Positions 30,560 through 41,099 of a DNA stretch of 64,000 nt are shown one piece after another. The notes below the pieces were generated by a model. That model was given only the letters and a program-made list of their open reading frames with translations, ran no database searches and had not been told where the DNA came from. This DNA is from Symbiodinium sp. CCMP2592 (lineage: Eukaryota > Sar > Dinophyceae > Suessiales > Symbiodiniaceae), in the NCBI GenBank assembly GCA_905221615.1, contig CAJNDT010002902.1, positions 248,001 through 312,000 of the forward strand. Reading direction: 5' to 3'. Position 1 is the first letter of the stretch. The number at the start of each line of letters is the position of its first letter. The translations under genes were made by a program, and so were the position numbers.

Positions 30560-31523
30560 GAAACCGAAATTGCCAGGATCGCCCTCGGCGCAAATCGTCT
30601 GCCCGGCTGCATGGACTCTTACTTGCATCAAATCCGCGAAGGTGGACATGAATTCCTGCAAGCTGTTGAGAATCGATATGCGGCACCGCTCCTAAATCGT
30701 TTGGGTCCTGGGAAACATTGCAAAAAAGCTTGGGATAGCAGCGCATGTGGAACCTGGGTTGCCCAAACACAGACAGCAACTGCAAGCAAACCCGAGCTTC
30801 GGCGAGGCTTTGCCGGCCGAGAAACTTTCGAGCCCATGCCCTGATAAGGCTGCACGTCATCTTGCGTGCACGTTGATGCAGCTTCTGATAATCCTCGGCA
30901 TACCTCGCAACCCAAATAAGTGTTTCCACTGGTGCTGAGACTTGTATCAGGCCTCTGTGACAGGCGCTCCAGGTCGTCCGCACGAAGCAGGCAAAGATCC
31001 GCCGAAGGACGCTTCCTGCAGCCAGGGAGGAGGCACGCCGCTCTTGGCCGAGGCAACTGGGGCTCCCACTGTACACGGAATAAGCTCTGCTCCACTAGCT
31101 GAAACGCAACATCCTGGAACGGATGTACTTGTCAAGTGACGCACCATGCCGACCATAGCCACCTTTCCCATTTCCCGTGGAACCTGGCCGGCAACTCCCG
31201 GGATGAAGCTGTCGTGCAAGTCGGAGCTGAGCGTTGTCTGATGGTACAAAACCTGGCTTTCAGCACAAACGGCACTGTGCCAGTCTCTGCGATGGAAGCT
31301 TGCCTGCAAGTCTTGATGGTCACCAAGGGCCAAGACAATGCCTTTCCTGATCCAGCGTTAGAATCTCCAGGGCTGCCATCTCATGCCTATTCACTGCTTC
31401 CACTGCAATGCGAAAAAAAATGGGCGTGGATCCGCTCGTCAGGAACACGACAGCCCGGCTGCATGATGACCTCTGCGCCGTCACGATCCGAGTGCCAGGA
31501 TGAAAGGGCTGGCGCCTGGTTGG
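30560..31523 (-). CDS. further CNBD-like exons (possible tandem domains)
   Basis: 31523-31412 reads RQPFHPGTRIVTAQRSSCSR then AVVFLTSGSTPIFF, resembling the PGxxIxxxG...FIxxG opening of a CNBD. 31014-30954 reads KRPSADLCLLRADDLERLSQ after a CTGCAG acceptor-like site, resembling the closing ADVxALxxDDLxxL part. 30661-30560 reads FADLMQVRVHAAGQTICAEG then DPGNFGF, a clear second opening motif ending at a GTTTCT donor-like site. With the pieces at 27.6-27.07 kb this suggests at least three CNBD-like units in series on the minus strand. The first two are weaker calls. Confidence 0.35.
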
Positions 31524-33149
31524 TGACGATCGCCGGCAGTGGATCGAAGAGCGCATCAGAGAGGGAGTCCGCCTGAGAAGACAACGCGGTCCCCGCGGTG
31601 TGGGCAGAGCATTGCAAAGCATTGCAGAGCTCTGCCTTTCTGGAGATCCCGGGCTCGATCGCATCTACATTGTAGGGCCTCACCGCCTGCACCACCCTGA
31701 GACATCGGCCAGGTTCGATAAGGGCTCTCCGACCACAGCATGCAAAGGAAAGCCGAGTGCGAGAGAGGGTCTCTTCGCGGAAGTCTTTGGAAGTGTCGGC
31801 AAAAAATGGATGTCTGCGAATGAGCCGTGCTTCACGACCTGAAGTGAACTAAGTGCCAGTGTGGGAAGGCTCATGGTACTTGGCAGTGTCTGGAAATCCT
31901 TGAAGGGCTCTTTGGTCTAGGCACCGCTTGAGCTCTCGCTTGCTTCGTTGGTCTTTGCACTCGTAGCCAGGTGCCTCCGATGGACAGCTGCAGAGTTCAG
32001 ATTGCAGAATATTGCAGACCGTCCCATATCTGTTTCTGCCATGCCTGAACCGAACTGCCGCCCTCGCAGCGGTAGAAACTGACTTGAGCCCTGCCCTTCC
32101 CGGCTTCTCCTTGTCAGACAAACAGAACAATCTGCCGACCGAAGCATGACAATCAGGGAAACAAATTCTCCAAAGCCACTGAGCCAGCAGAATCGGGCTC
32201 TGACCTGCAGCACGTTAGACATTAGTTGGATCCATGCCCCAGGTGCACATGTGTCGCGCCTGGGCAAACTGCGGGGACTCAAGTCAGCACTTTCGGAACC
32301 TGCGGGAGGCAGCGACCGGCCAGTCTGCTCCCCGGCACCCGCTCCGCCTGCTCCGCCTGCTGCTCCGTTCCAGCTGTCAGTGGGGCTGCTTCGAGCGTTC
32401 TGCGAGGGCAGCTGCGGCATGGCTCATCCGTAAAGGTGCTGCGCTGGAGTTTGCACTGCTCCCTTCAAGGGTTATCAAGGGTTCCATGCCAGCAGATGTC
32501 TACAATGCAAGGATTGAAAAAATGCTATGGTGACACATAGAAGCTTGGTACCCGCAGCCTTGACATGTCCAAATAAAATTCTCTTGTCAATCTAAGAAGA
32601 ACCGCCACTGAAATTGCGGCGACGGAAACGGGACCGCATGCTGGTTGTGTCGCCTGAACAGCCCCCTGGCTGCGATATTTGCAGCAAACTCACCGCACGC
32701 TCCTTGACCAAAAGTGTGGCCACCTTGGGACAACTTGTGCTCCACCTTCGACCAAGCTCTTAGTGGAGATGCGAAGGCTCAGCATGGAACATAGCCCACC
32801 ATGAAGAGCACCTGGTCGGCCAGTAAGGACTGCAGCGCTGTGCTGCACTGCAGCCCCATCATGGACGAGGCACCCATAATGAAATTGCTGTCGTGACCAT
32901 GAAGCAGCCGAAATACGTAAGGAAAGCCTTTCCCCTGCACCTTTCGCGATGCTTCGTGCCATGCCGAGGCAACGCTCCTGCAGCAGTGCCTCGCACAAAG
33001 ACCGCGCGCGACCACCTGGTCCGCAAAGGAGCGCTCCATGGACCCGAGGCCCACGGCCACAGACCGGCAGTAGGCCTCCTGTTCACAGGAGCGACGCGTG
33101 CAAAAGCGACTGCCGCCGCATGGCCGCCGCCTCGAGGCTCTCTTTGGCC

Positions 33150-33240
33150 AGGCTGATGGAATGGAGGACACAGGTGAGATGATAAAGGAGCACCAGGAAG
33201 ATCGTGAGGAAAACGATGACAGGACCTTCAAAACAGCAGC
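33150..33240 (-). CDS. possible transmembrane exon upstream of the CNBD exons
   Basis: The frame contains VIVFLTIFLVLLYHLTCVLH followed by charged helix residues (SISLAKESLEAAAMRR). The H..C spacing within an apolar helix is reminiscent of channel S5 segments. I looked for a GYGD-type pore motif between here and 32.8 kb on the minus strand and did not find one, so a channel assignment is speculative. Confidence 0.2.
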
Positions 33241-34379
33241 TGGCCGCGACATCGCACAGAGGCCCCTGGCTCTTGCCTGTCGAGAGCAGGTTGTACATCC
33301 ATCTCTGTGATCCTGCTGCCACGAGCCTGCGACAACGAAAACTTCCCAACATCAAGTCATGGGTGCAGGCGGAATTCAAATACGGAAGGCCTCCCGTCAC
33401 CTTAGAGGCAGGCCAGCTACGCGAATGCAGGCGATGCGTCAATACTTCCAGCATCCCGCGACACAACACTGCTTGCAAGCTTGAGAGCCAAGTTCCCAAA
33501 GGTCGCTCACGATTCGAACAATGAAAAGTAGTAGCCTCGGGAAACGGACACCCTCCAGCGTCGCTTCTACTGACTACTTGCCCTACCAGGCTACAATGTC
33601 TGAGAGCAGCACAAGAGCAACAAGAACAGTGCGTGACGCGGGTTGAAAGGAAGCCCGTAGAATCGCGCAGTAAGCAGCCTGCCAGCACGAAGGCTTTTCA
33701 AAGCTTCGACACTTGCATCAGCTCGGCCTGGCGATCATCGTTAGAACGCACAGGACGGCCACTGAAGTGTAGACCTTGCCCGTTGGCTCAGACATGTACA
33801 GGAACCCGGGTCTGTGAAGACAGCACGTCTCAATTCGCAAGGCCACCAAGACTTCTGTGGAAGCACTGCGTTGGGCTTTCTGGAAGAGAGCTTATGTGGC
33901 TTATGTGCCTTCAGCGGCTAGGCCCTGGGCTAGGGCCGCTACAATAGGGTGGGAAAGTTCAAGAAGGAGAGAAAGGACAAGAAAACACAAGCAGCTGCTT
34001 GAAGTCACACTCCATACTCCCGTGCATTGTGTCAGATTGCTTTTTGCTGACAGGAGGCTACGGCCAGGGCTTTGCCAGCATGTGCGACTTTCGCACTGTC
34101 ATCTCCGGCCTGCACATAGCTCCAGCTGGTCGAAAGGCTCGCCATCTGCTCCGCATTGCGACGGCCCGCGATGGCTCACGCGTAAACCCTTGTTGCATCC
34201 GCTCTGCCGGTTCGCTGCAAGACAGTCATGGGTAGCATCACAAGTCTAGCGAAGAGACATTTTGCTCTGCTATGGCTGAGCGATACTCTTGTTCTGTAGC
34301 CTCGGGGTAGCTCGTTTGCTTTGCCTACTCTCGTGCTGGTTTGCGGCAGAGTCCAGCTCTGTTCGAGCACGTTTTCCGA

Positions 34380-34672
34380 GGGAGTGGTGCATGCGACAAG
34401 GGCCAAGGTATGAACGAAGCGTGGCCGAAGCCCAGGAAGTCTTTGCCAATTGGGAGGCCGTGGACTTCGTGATTTGCAGCCTGAGCGGTCCGGCCCAGGC
34501 GCAGGACTGTCGAAGGCACCGTCGCGGTCTCCGAGTCTCCGAGTCGCAGTCTGAGAAGATTCGACCAGAGACTTTGGCAGCGGCTCGGACCTCGGCTTCT
34601 GATCCCTTCGAACGACTAACAAAACCAAGAGAAGGCGGTAGGGAAGCGCACAATAAACGTGGCCTCTTGTGA
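34380..34672 (+). CDS. hypothetical ORF or exon, unrecognised
   Basis: The plus frame reads YERSVAEAQEVFANWEAVDF and then VICSLSGPAQAQDCRRHRRG, ending EGGREAHNKRGLL stop. The composition is protein-like and charged. No domain is known to me. The minus strand of the same interval is arginine/serine-rich and looks like the shadow. Confidence 0.25.
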
Positions 34673-35110
34673 GGAATTCTCGATTCTGTCTCTTAGGGTT
34701 TGGCTGGAGAGGTTGGGAGCTTGGAGCAAGAACCCTGAGTGGAGGACCCAAGCTTCGGCTTGCCAGAACATCGGCCCGCCTGGGAGCGCGTATGCAAATT
34801 CCTCCGGCTCTTTTCTTCGCGCCATGGCCTTCCCTGTTCGCATACGGGGCTCGGGTCTCACTTTTGCACAGCTTGGCAATAGCTCAGCGAATCATGCTAC
34901 TCAGCCCCGTTGATGACCGTACGTGCCCAATCAGCCTGTAGCGATTGCTCACGAATATCTGCAGGAAACACAAGCTGCTCATCCTTTCCCATCGATGGTG
35001 TCCCTACGTCTATGGTGTTGAAGCTCCCCGCAAGCTGCTCAATCTGGCTTTTCCAAAGGCTCGCCGCTGTCACCAAGCGCCACTCGCTAGTGGTAAGAAT
35101 CTCTCTCTTC

Positions 35111-37699
35111 TCATCCTGGCTTTGGGATGTTTGCTCCGGTTCGGAGCGGCTTTTTGAAGAAGGCCGGAGCCAACGGCAAGCGAGCGATCCGTGGGTTCCA
35201 AAGCTCGAGGCCCATGTTCCAACAAGCGGCCTTAGCGGCCTGATTGAGGCAAACAGCTTCCAGTCTTGTCGCCCCGATGTCCATCGCCCAGCGTTCTGCG
35301 AAGTCAACCAAAATCTTGGCTGCTCCCTGGTTCCGTGCTACTGGGACTAGCGCGGCATGCCATAAAGATGCCACTCTGGTCACGGTAGGTCGTTTTCTCC
35401 CAAACCAAAACGGCCAGCATTCCCCTGATGTATCACGGTTCATGCCTGCACGCACGCACACAACCCCAAGCACCTCGGCTCCGTCGGCTCCCGAGGTGCC
35501 ATCGAGCTGGAGCTGTTCCACCAAAACCACGGCCGCCGCCTTCGAATCCTTCCTCGCATTCTTCCATCCTTTTGGCGCCAACTCGCCGTGGCGGAGGTCC
35601 CAAGAGAGCAGTGCTCGGGCCAGCAGCGCGTGCAGGAAGTGCTGGAGCAGGACGAGCACTGCGTAGCACACCGAGGCCCTGAAGCAAACGTCTTTCTGCA
35701 GGCTTTCCAAACTCTCACCTGCAGGGTCCATGAACGCAATTTTCGTAAAGCACCAAGCACTGGCCACGAGGCTTACGGCAGGTGGTGCTCCAGGAGCATC
35801 TCTAGCTCTTAGAGTCGTGCAGTCACATGAACGCTTTCTCTTAGGTCTACAGGTCGGGCAACCACAGGCACCTGAATGCAAAGCGGTTGGCGAACTCCAA
35901 TCCAATCTCAGGAGGCTCAGCAGGAAAGCACAAGTTGCAAGCCAAGCCGGCGGCCCTGTGAGCAATAGCCCAGTCGTTTGCGGTACCATTTCTAGCAAAT
36001 GATGATGCTGAGTCCATATACTGGCCAAAGCTTGCCAGTCTTCATCCTCAGCCAATCGAGCTTGAAGCTTCCTACCTCTTGCCAGCTTCCCGTCATTGCA
36101 AGGGTCGCCAAGCCCGGCCGCCGAAGATAGCTGCATCGTTGATTTTTGAGCTATCAGCCACGCCGGTAGCACAAGCCCGAAAACCTCTGAAAGGCGACCC
36201 TGTAGAAAGACGGCGGACACCGAGTCCAAACCCAGGCTCTCCAAAGGCAGGTCGTCGCAAATAGCCTCATGCGGCAGAGCTGCAGCGACAACTGCTCTCA
36301 TGCCAGTCAGGGAATCCAGGGCACCGCCTGTCGAGTCTTCTTGGAGAGAGGCCTCGGCATTTGAAAGATGAAAGGTCTTCGTCGTCATAGAGGCCGCCCC
36401 GACGTGGGCGCCGCCTCTCACAAGATCTTTCAACTGTCGCATGAGGTGCTGCAGAGTGCTGGCAGAGATGATCTCAGGCCGGTAGACGAAGCTGACGTCG
36501 GTATCGCCACGACCACCAGGGCCGTCAGCCAAGAGCAGAATCTCCAAGTCGGCAAAACTGCTCCTGAACGCCGAACCCAAGGCCTCGGTGACCACAGCCC
36601 GGTCCAACTGGGGACGTCGTCGCCAGTCGTAGAAGACGTCGTAAAGAACCGACCGCTCCTCCCGCTCACAGAAGGCCTTCGCGATCTCCACGATTGGGGC
36701 GGCCCCATCGCGCCTTGCAGACTGCAGCTCAGCATGGACGTGATGGGCTGCCTGGAGCAACGAAGTGTCGGAAGGCGTTTTCAGACAGGCAAGAAGAGTG
36801 TTGGTGCAGGAGCCCACAATGTCCAAACCCTGTCTGTAAGACTGCGGCAAGCCAAAGACCAATCCGTGTCGCCAGCTTCGAAGTGAGAGTACGAACATGG
36901 CCAAGAAAAGCTCCAGTTCTGTCACATGCAACTCTGTAGCCGCACACCGCAGCGGAAGATGAAGGTGCTCCAGCAGGTGCTCGCTCTGTTTGCTTCCGGT
37001 AAAGCGCTTTCTTGGTTCGTCCCTGGGAGTTTGAATGGCAAACTCGCGGAGTGCTTTGACCCGGCGCAGAACAGCCGAGCTCCAAAGCCCCGAAGCCTCT
37101 GCACACCTCTGCCAATGGGCGAAGTCAGCCCTGTCCAATCTGTCCCTCACAGGGAGCCTGGACTTCTCGAAGGATGCATTGAACAGTTCGCAGAACTCAC
37201 AGACCAGGGCTTCCATGGACCGAACGTCCAGTAGAACTGGGTGCGCAGCAATACCGACCGTCAGCTTGGAATCAAGATGGGCACCAATCCTCACCGGTGG
37301 ATCGCCCAATGCGCCCACAGGTTCCCGGAGCTTTGCCAGGAAATCCCGCAGACACGTCTGAGGTCTCAGAAGACAAACTGCCGGGTTTGCGGTGTAAGCG
37401 GCCTCAAAAGTTGAAGAACACGAAGGCTTCGTGAAACAGGTCCTGCAAGCGATGTGTCCCTGCACAAGATCTCGCAATACGTCTTGGCATCCTGGCCATC
37501 CGCTGCCCCGTCCGCTGGCGGCCCGTGCAGCCAGCGGCGAAACTTCGGCCACCCAGCAGTGAAGGGGTTGCTCATCGCAGCACACTAGGAAGCCTTCTTC
37601 CAGGCATGAGATAGCAGTAGGAGCTGGAACCCAGAGAGGTCGGAGAATAAGTTGTGGCCAGTCCGACCAGCACTCCGGTGACTCCTCCTCCCTTTGCAT
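35111..37699 (-). CDS. NRPS condensation-carrier-GNAT fusion protein, 862 aa
   Basis: Uninterrupted frame. Residues about 100-430 follow a condensation domain: GIAAHPVLLDVRSMEAL at 149-165 stands where HHxxxDG is expected, with the second His kept and DG changed to DV. FGLPQSYRQGLDIVGSCTNT (282-301) matches the R...IGxxxNT motif, and DVSFVYRPEIISASTLQHLM (401-420) the C-terminal region. Residues 465-525 are a carrier domain with ESLGLDSVSAVFLQGRLSE, Ser493 being the expected phosphopantetheine site. Two apolar segments (577-599, 676-698) flank a cysteine cluster (CGCPTCRPKRKRSCDC). Residues 720-840 are GNAT-like (LVPVARNQGAAKILVDFAER, motif A). There is no adenylation domain. The degenerate C motif suggests a structural or altered catalytic role. 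The start at 37699 is not an ATG I can prove, and an upstream exon is possible. Confidence 0.7.
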   Translation of the reverse strand: MQREEESPECWSDWPQLILRPLWVPAPTAISCLEEGFLVCCDEQPLHCWVAEVSPLAARAASGRGSGWPGCQDVLRDLVQGHIACRTCFTKPSCSSTFEAAYTANPAVCLLRPQTCLRDFLAKLREPVGALGDPPVRIGAHLDSKLTVGIAAHPVLLDVRSMEALVCEFCELFNASFEKSRLPVRDRLDRADFAHWQRCAEASGLWSSAVLRRVKALREFAIQTPRDEPRKRFTGSKQSEHLLEHLHLPLRCAATELHVTELELFLAMFVLSLRSWRHGLVFGLPQSYRQGLDIVGSCTNTLLACLKTPSDTSLLQAAHHVHAELQSARRDGAAPIVEIAKAFCEREERSVLYDVFYDWRRRPQLDRAVVTEALGSAFRSSFADLEILLLADGPGGRGDTDVSFVYRPEIISASTLQHLMRQLKDLVRGGAHVGAASMTTKTFHLSNAEASLQEDSTGGALDSLTGMRAVVAAALPHEAICDDLPLESLGLDSVSAVFLQGRLSEVFGLVLPAWLIAQKSTMQLSSAAGLGDPCNDGKLARGRKLQARLAEDEDWQALASIWTQHHHLLEMVPQTTGLLLTGPPAWLATCAFLLSLLRLDWSSPTALHSGACGCPTCRPKRKRSCDCTTLRARDAPGAPPAVSLVASAWCFTKIAFMDPAGESLESLQKDVCFRASVCYAVLVLLQHFLHALLARALLSWDLRHGELAPKGWKNARKDSKAAAVVLVEQLQLDGTSGADGAEVLGVVCVRAGMNRDTSGECWPFWFGRKRPTVTRVASLWHAALVPVARNQGAAKILVDFAERWAMDIGATRLEAVCLNQAAKAACWNMGLELWNPRIARLPLAPAFFKKPLRTGANIPKPG

Positions 37700-38232
37700 G
37701 CTGTGTGCATGTCACCGCACCTGCTCAGTTCCAAGCAGCAAGTTCTGCACCATGGTTGCCTAACGCCTCAGTTCTCCGGCACCTTGCAACATGGAAGACA
37801 CACTGATGCTGCAGGCTTGCAGGCTTGCACGTTGCAGAGCGAGCCATCGCCAAACTACATCGCGACACGTGCGTGGCACGCCCGACTCGGGAGCCTCAAC
37901 AGCCATGGGAAGCTTGCAAACCTGCTTATATCTCTCAAAACCAAGTCCGCCTCTGAGTAAAAGAAGACTCACCCGAATTCATCGGTTTTTATTCATTAGC
38001 ACCGAGTATTCGACAGCATTGGCTCCTTGCACTACAGTTCTGGAGTTCCATGCCTCTCGCGATAAGACGAAACAAAGCTGCAGTGATGGAGCCAGTGAGT
38101 CGCACCTACCATTGACTTGACAGTGTGAAACGATGTGAAACAATCTCCTGCCGGCAACTGTACCTCTGCCACACGTCAGAGTGGAGCGCATGCCAGGTCT
38201 GAACGACAGGCTAGAAGGTGGAGATGCTTGGC

Positions 38233-39470
38233 TCAAAGGGCATCCACTGACCCATCCCTCTGCCACAGCTGCAGAGTGCCATTCTCTGCTCCTAGCACGT
38301 AGATGCCATCATGGCCAGCACAGCACAGGGTCTGAACCTGCAGGAGCATCGATTCAAAGCTGCGGGATTCTACAACCGAATGCTCCGGCCTTGCACCTTT
38401 CCAATGCATGCCAATACTTCTTGAGGACGAAGTCGGGTAAGGATATGGAGCTGATTTGACCTTTCGCGTGACCACAAAGAACTCGTGGACCCGACTCCAA
38501 GCCGGCCTCAGATGGAACCAACACGATAGAACAGCATTCCGACCACGATTCCGGCAGCAATGAGGCTGTGAAGCCGGGAGTCTATGCACAGCACCGGTCC
38601 AGCAGGCAATGCTGGCTGCTTGTGCTTCATAGCACCCAGACCGTCGAAAATGCACATGCTACCGTCGGCATACACCACAATCCTGGGTTCATCATGTGGT
38701 CTCGCCTCGCACCTGCTCTGTCCATTCGATGCGACAGTCCGCATGAAGGCCAAGCTTCATATGGCCGTCGAACTGCAAGAGGCCTGGTTCATCGGCATTG
38801 GCAGCTTGAATGCAAGGACCACATGCCAAAGCACGATCAGACAGCCTGAGACAAACCTTCGCGGCTCCAGGTGCTTCACAACCTTTAGAGTTGCCAACTC
38901 AACCTCAGGTGCGACACCAGATCGGCCTTCTTTTCCGGGCCGTCAACATCTCGAGTCGACGATATGGCGGAGGGAAGGGCCGTGAGGCTTCCAATCAAGA
39001 CGAGGCTCCAGCGCCACTCCGGAGGTTCCTCCCACCCAGAGTCCTTCGCCAAGAACCGAGAGCGATGTGACAGCACCGGAGATCCCCTCGTCTATTGCAT
39101 GAGTGCCTTAGTGAAGCAACTTTCTCTCTCAGTCGGTGCGTGAGTCAAGCTCTGCGCCAAGTTGCATTCAAAGGTCTGCGTGTGTACATTCATCTGCCAG
39201 CATCTCACAGAACCATCAGAGGCCCCCGAAAGGAGCACATGCTGATGCGTCATGAGACAGCCAACACGCTTCGTGTGGCCCTTGAGTACCGTCTCGGTGC
39301 CCGACTTCATGAAGCCCTGCAAGGCCGCAAGCTTGGCCAAGTTCACACTCTAGCGCACACATGTTTCGAAGGGCGAGATACCTTGATGTTCCCATCTCCA
39401 AGGCCACAGAATAGCCAATCTCCAGCGCTGATGAGACACCAACAAACATCTCCAAGCGGTACTTCGAGTT
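38233..39470 (-). CDS. WD40-repeat protein, zfwd (CCCH-WD40)-like, spliced
   Basis: Four exon-like blocks give successive WD blades. About 39470-39382 has ELEVPLGDVCWCLISAGDWL then FCGLGDGNIK, ending at a GTATCT donor. 39316-39188 is 43 codons in phase 0 after a TTGCAG acceptor, with LKGHTKRVGCLMTHQHVLLS and SDGSVRCWQM. 38682 to about 38535 has RIVVYADGSMCIFDGLGAMK. 38337-38233 is 34 codons plus stop after CTGCAG, with VQTLCCAGHDGIYVLGAENG and TLQLWQRDG. Blade order and sequence resemble plant zfwd proteins (CCCH finger plus WD40), which are abundant in dinoflagellates. At least one blade between 39188 and 38682 is not located. It is probably a cytosolic or nuclear scaffold. Confidence 0.65.
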
Positions 39471-39629
39471 CAACAGAAAGCTCGTACTTGCCAGATGTGC
39501 CTCTGTTGACCTTCCACCTGAATGCGGCAAAATGCTTCGACGTCGTAACTCGCTGTCTCATCGTGTGAACATCCGGCCGCTGCTTAGACTTATGCATATG
39601 CAGGCTAACACGAAACCGAAGCTGAAAGG

Positions 39630-39760
39630 TGATTCTCTCTCTCTCTCTCCCGGGCATGAGGGCCGATCAAAGCCCCCGGGCATCATGCCCACCCGATGTG
39701 TTATCGGGTAAAGGGGAGTGAAGATCGAGTGTAGGTGATTCCTCTCTCTCTCTCTGCCGA
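39630..39760 (+). repeat. CT-tract triple-hairpin module (copy B)
   Basis: (CT)n, CCC, GGGCATG, then GGGC/GCCC (39660-39675), GGGCA/TGCCC (39678-39690) and ACCCGAT/ATCGGGT with GTGTT loop (39691-39709). The tail AAAGGGGAGTGAAGATCGAG matches copy A. A second CT tract follows at about 39742. It lies next to the WD40 gene, 16 kb or more from the main cluster. Confidence 0.75.
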
Positions 39761-39949
39761 GCCATCATCAAGAAGGTGATTGGGTATCTACAACAGGGCC
39801 TGACAAGGCCCGCAAAAAGGATCCTGCCTTTTCAACGTCTTGTCACGCGATGCTGTGTAAATGCAGTCAGCTGCCATGACAATCGACATCACCGCATCTC
39901 CATGTGCTTTCTCCACTTCAGAGTGCCGAAACATCCCATCTTCTCCTCA

Positions 39950-40450
39950 CGAATGGTGCAGCATCCGGGGCCAACCGGCACAGTTCTTGCAAGGACTGGC
40001 CATCCAAACAACACGCATCGGAATTCCGTCCAAGGCACTGACTTCCGTCTGCACAGAGGCCGGTAAAGGGCCCGCGTTCGTTCTCCCAGCATTCCGCCTC
40101 CTAGCACCACCCTTGTTTCCTCGTCCGCTTCCTCGTCCTCGGGAGGGCTTCTCCTTCTGTCGTCTGACGACGCCTCTCCGCACAATCACGCAGGGTCTCA
40201 GGCGACAGCAGGGCATCAAGGTGACAGGATATCCTGGCCTGGAGCAGGATGGCCGTGTGGATGGCGCCCATCTTGTTGCTGACCTCTTCCGCCTCTTCCT
40301 GCCCCTGGCAAGACATCTAAACAAAACAACCACACACTGACAAAGTTCACAGCTTTCCCCAGGCTTCTGTTTGCGAACGGTCGCCTTTACCTCGCCCTTG
40401 AGAGTTGCCGCCCCTGCGGCGGCTGTTTCGGGCCATGGCAGCCTGCTTGA
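39950..40450 (-). CDS. possible N-terminal exons of the zfwd-like gene
   Basis: The minus frame near 40.18-40.06 kb has KEKPSRGRGSGRGNKGGARR, an Arg/Gly-rich stretch often seen before the CCCH finger in zfwd-type proteins, and near 40.0 kb MASPCKNCAGWPRMLHHS. I could not find an intact C-x8-C-x5-C-x3-H finger. Orientation and position fit the WD40 gene downstream, but splicing is not resolved. Confidence 0.25.
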
Positions 40451-41099
40451 ACCATCCTGGCTGACAGCCCTGCGCGAGAACAGCAAGTGTGTAACACATC
40501 ACTGATAAGTGCCTCTGGCACCAAGCAAGTTCAGGCATCACACCTACAGGGCCCGGATTCTCCACGACGTCATTTTCACCGCCGTGCTTTGCTACACAAC
40601 GTAGTGTGAAAGGGTGAAACAGTCATGACCACAACAACCCGTGAGGCTGCTATGAGCTTCCTTGAGATGCCAGAGACTTGGCAGACTGCTCCAAGTTCCC
40701 AAGCTGCACCTGGCAAGTCTGTGGATCAGTGGTGCTGCTGATACCCGTTCAACAGATGTGGCAGAGGGGCCTTCTGCTGCGGCAGAGGATCCCTTGTGGT
40801 GGGCTCTTTTAAAACACGGACTGCTTTTAGATGCTTCAGCTCTGGACTTCCCAAGTGCTCTCGGCGACTCTTGCTCGCTCCACATCCCCCCCCCAGCGGA
40901 AGATCCCGTCCCAACCCCAAGCGGAGCGGAGGAATGCATTTTTGCATTACATCGATGCTCCGGCAATTCACGACACTCGGGCCCTGAACTCTCAGAGTCA
41001 GAGGGGATGGCGAGTGTGCGAGCGCGACCGACAGTCTCCGCTGAGCACGGCTCTCATATCGAATTATTGAGCCCAGAAGCAGATCCCGGCAGGCCTTAT

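Noticed and set aside
29925..31076. 383-codon minus-strand frame
   Set aside because: Composition is shadow-like (Arg, Ser, Cys, Leu). CNBD-like motifs lie in the other two minus frames of the same interval.
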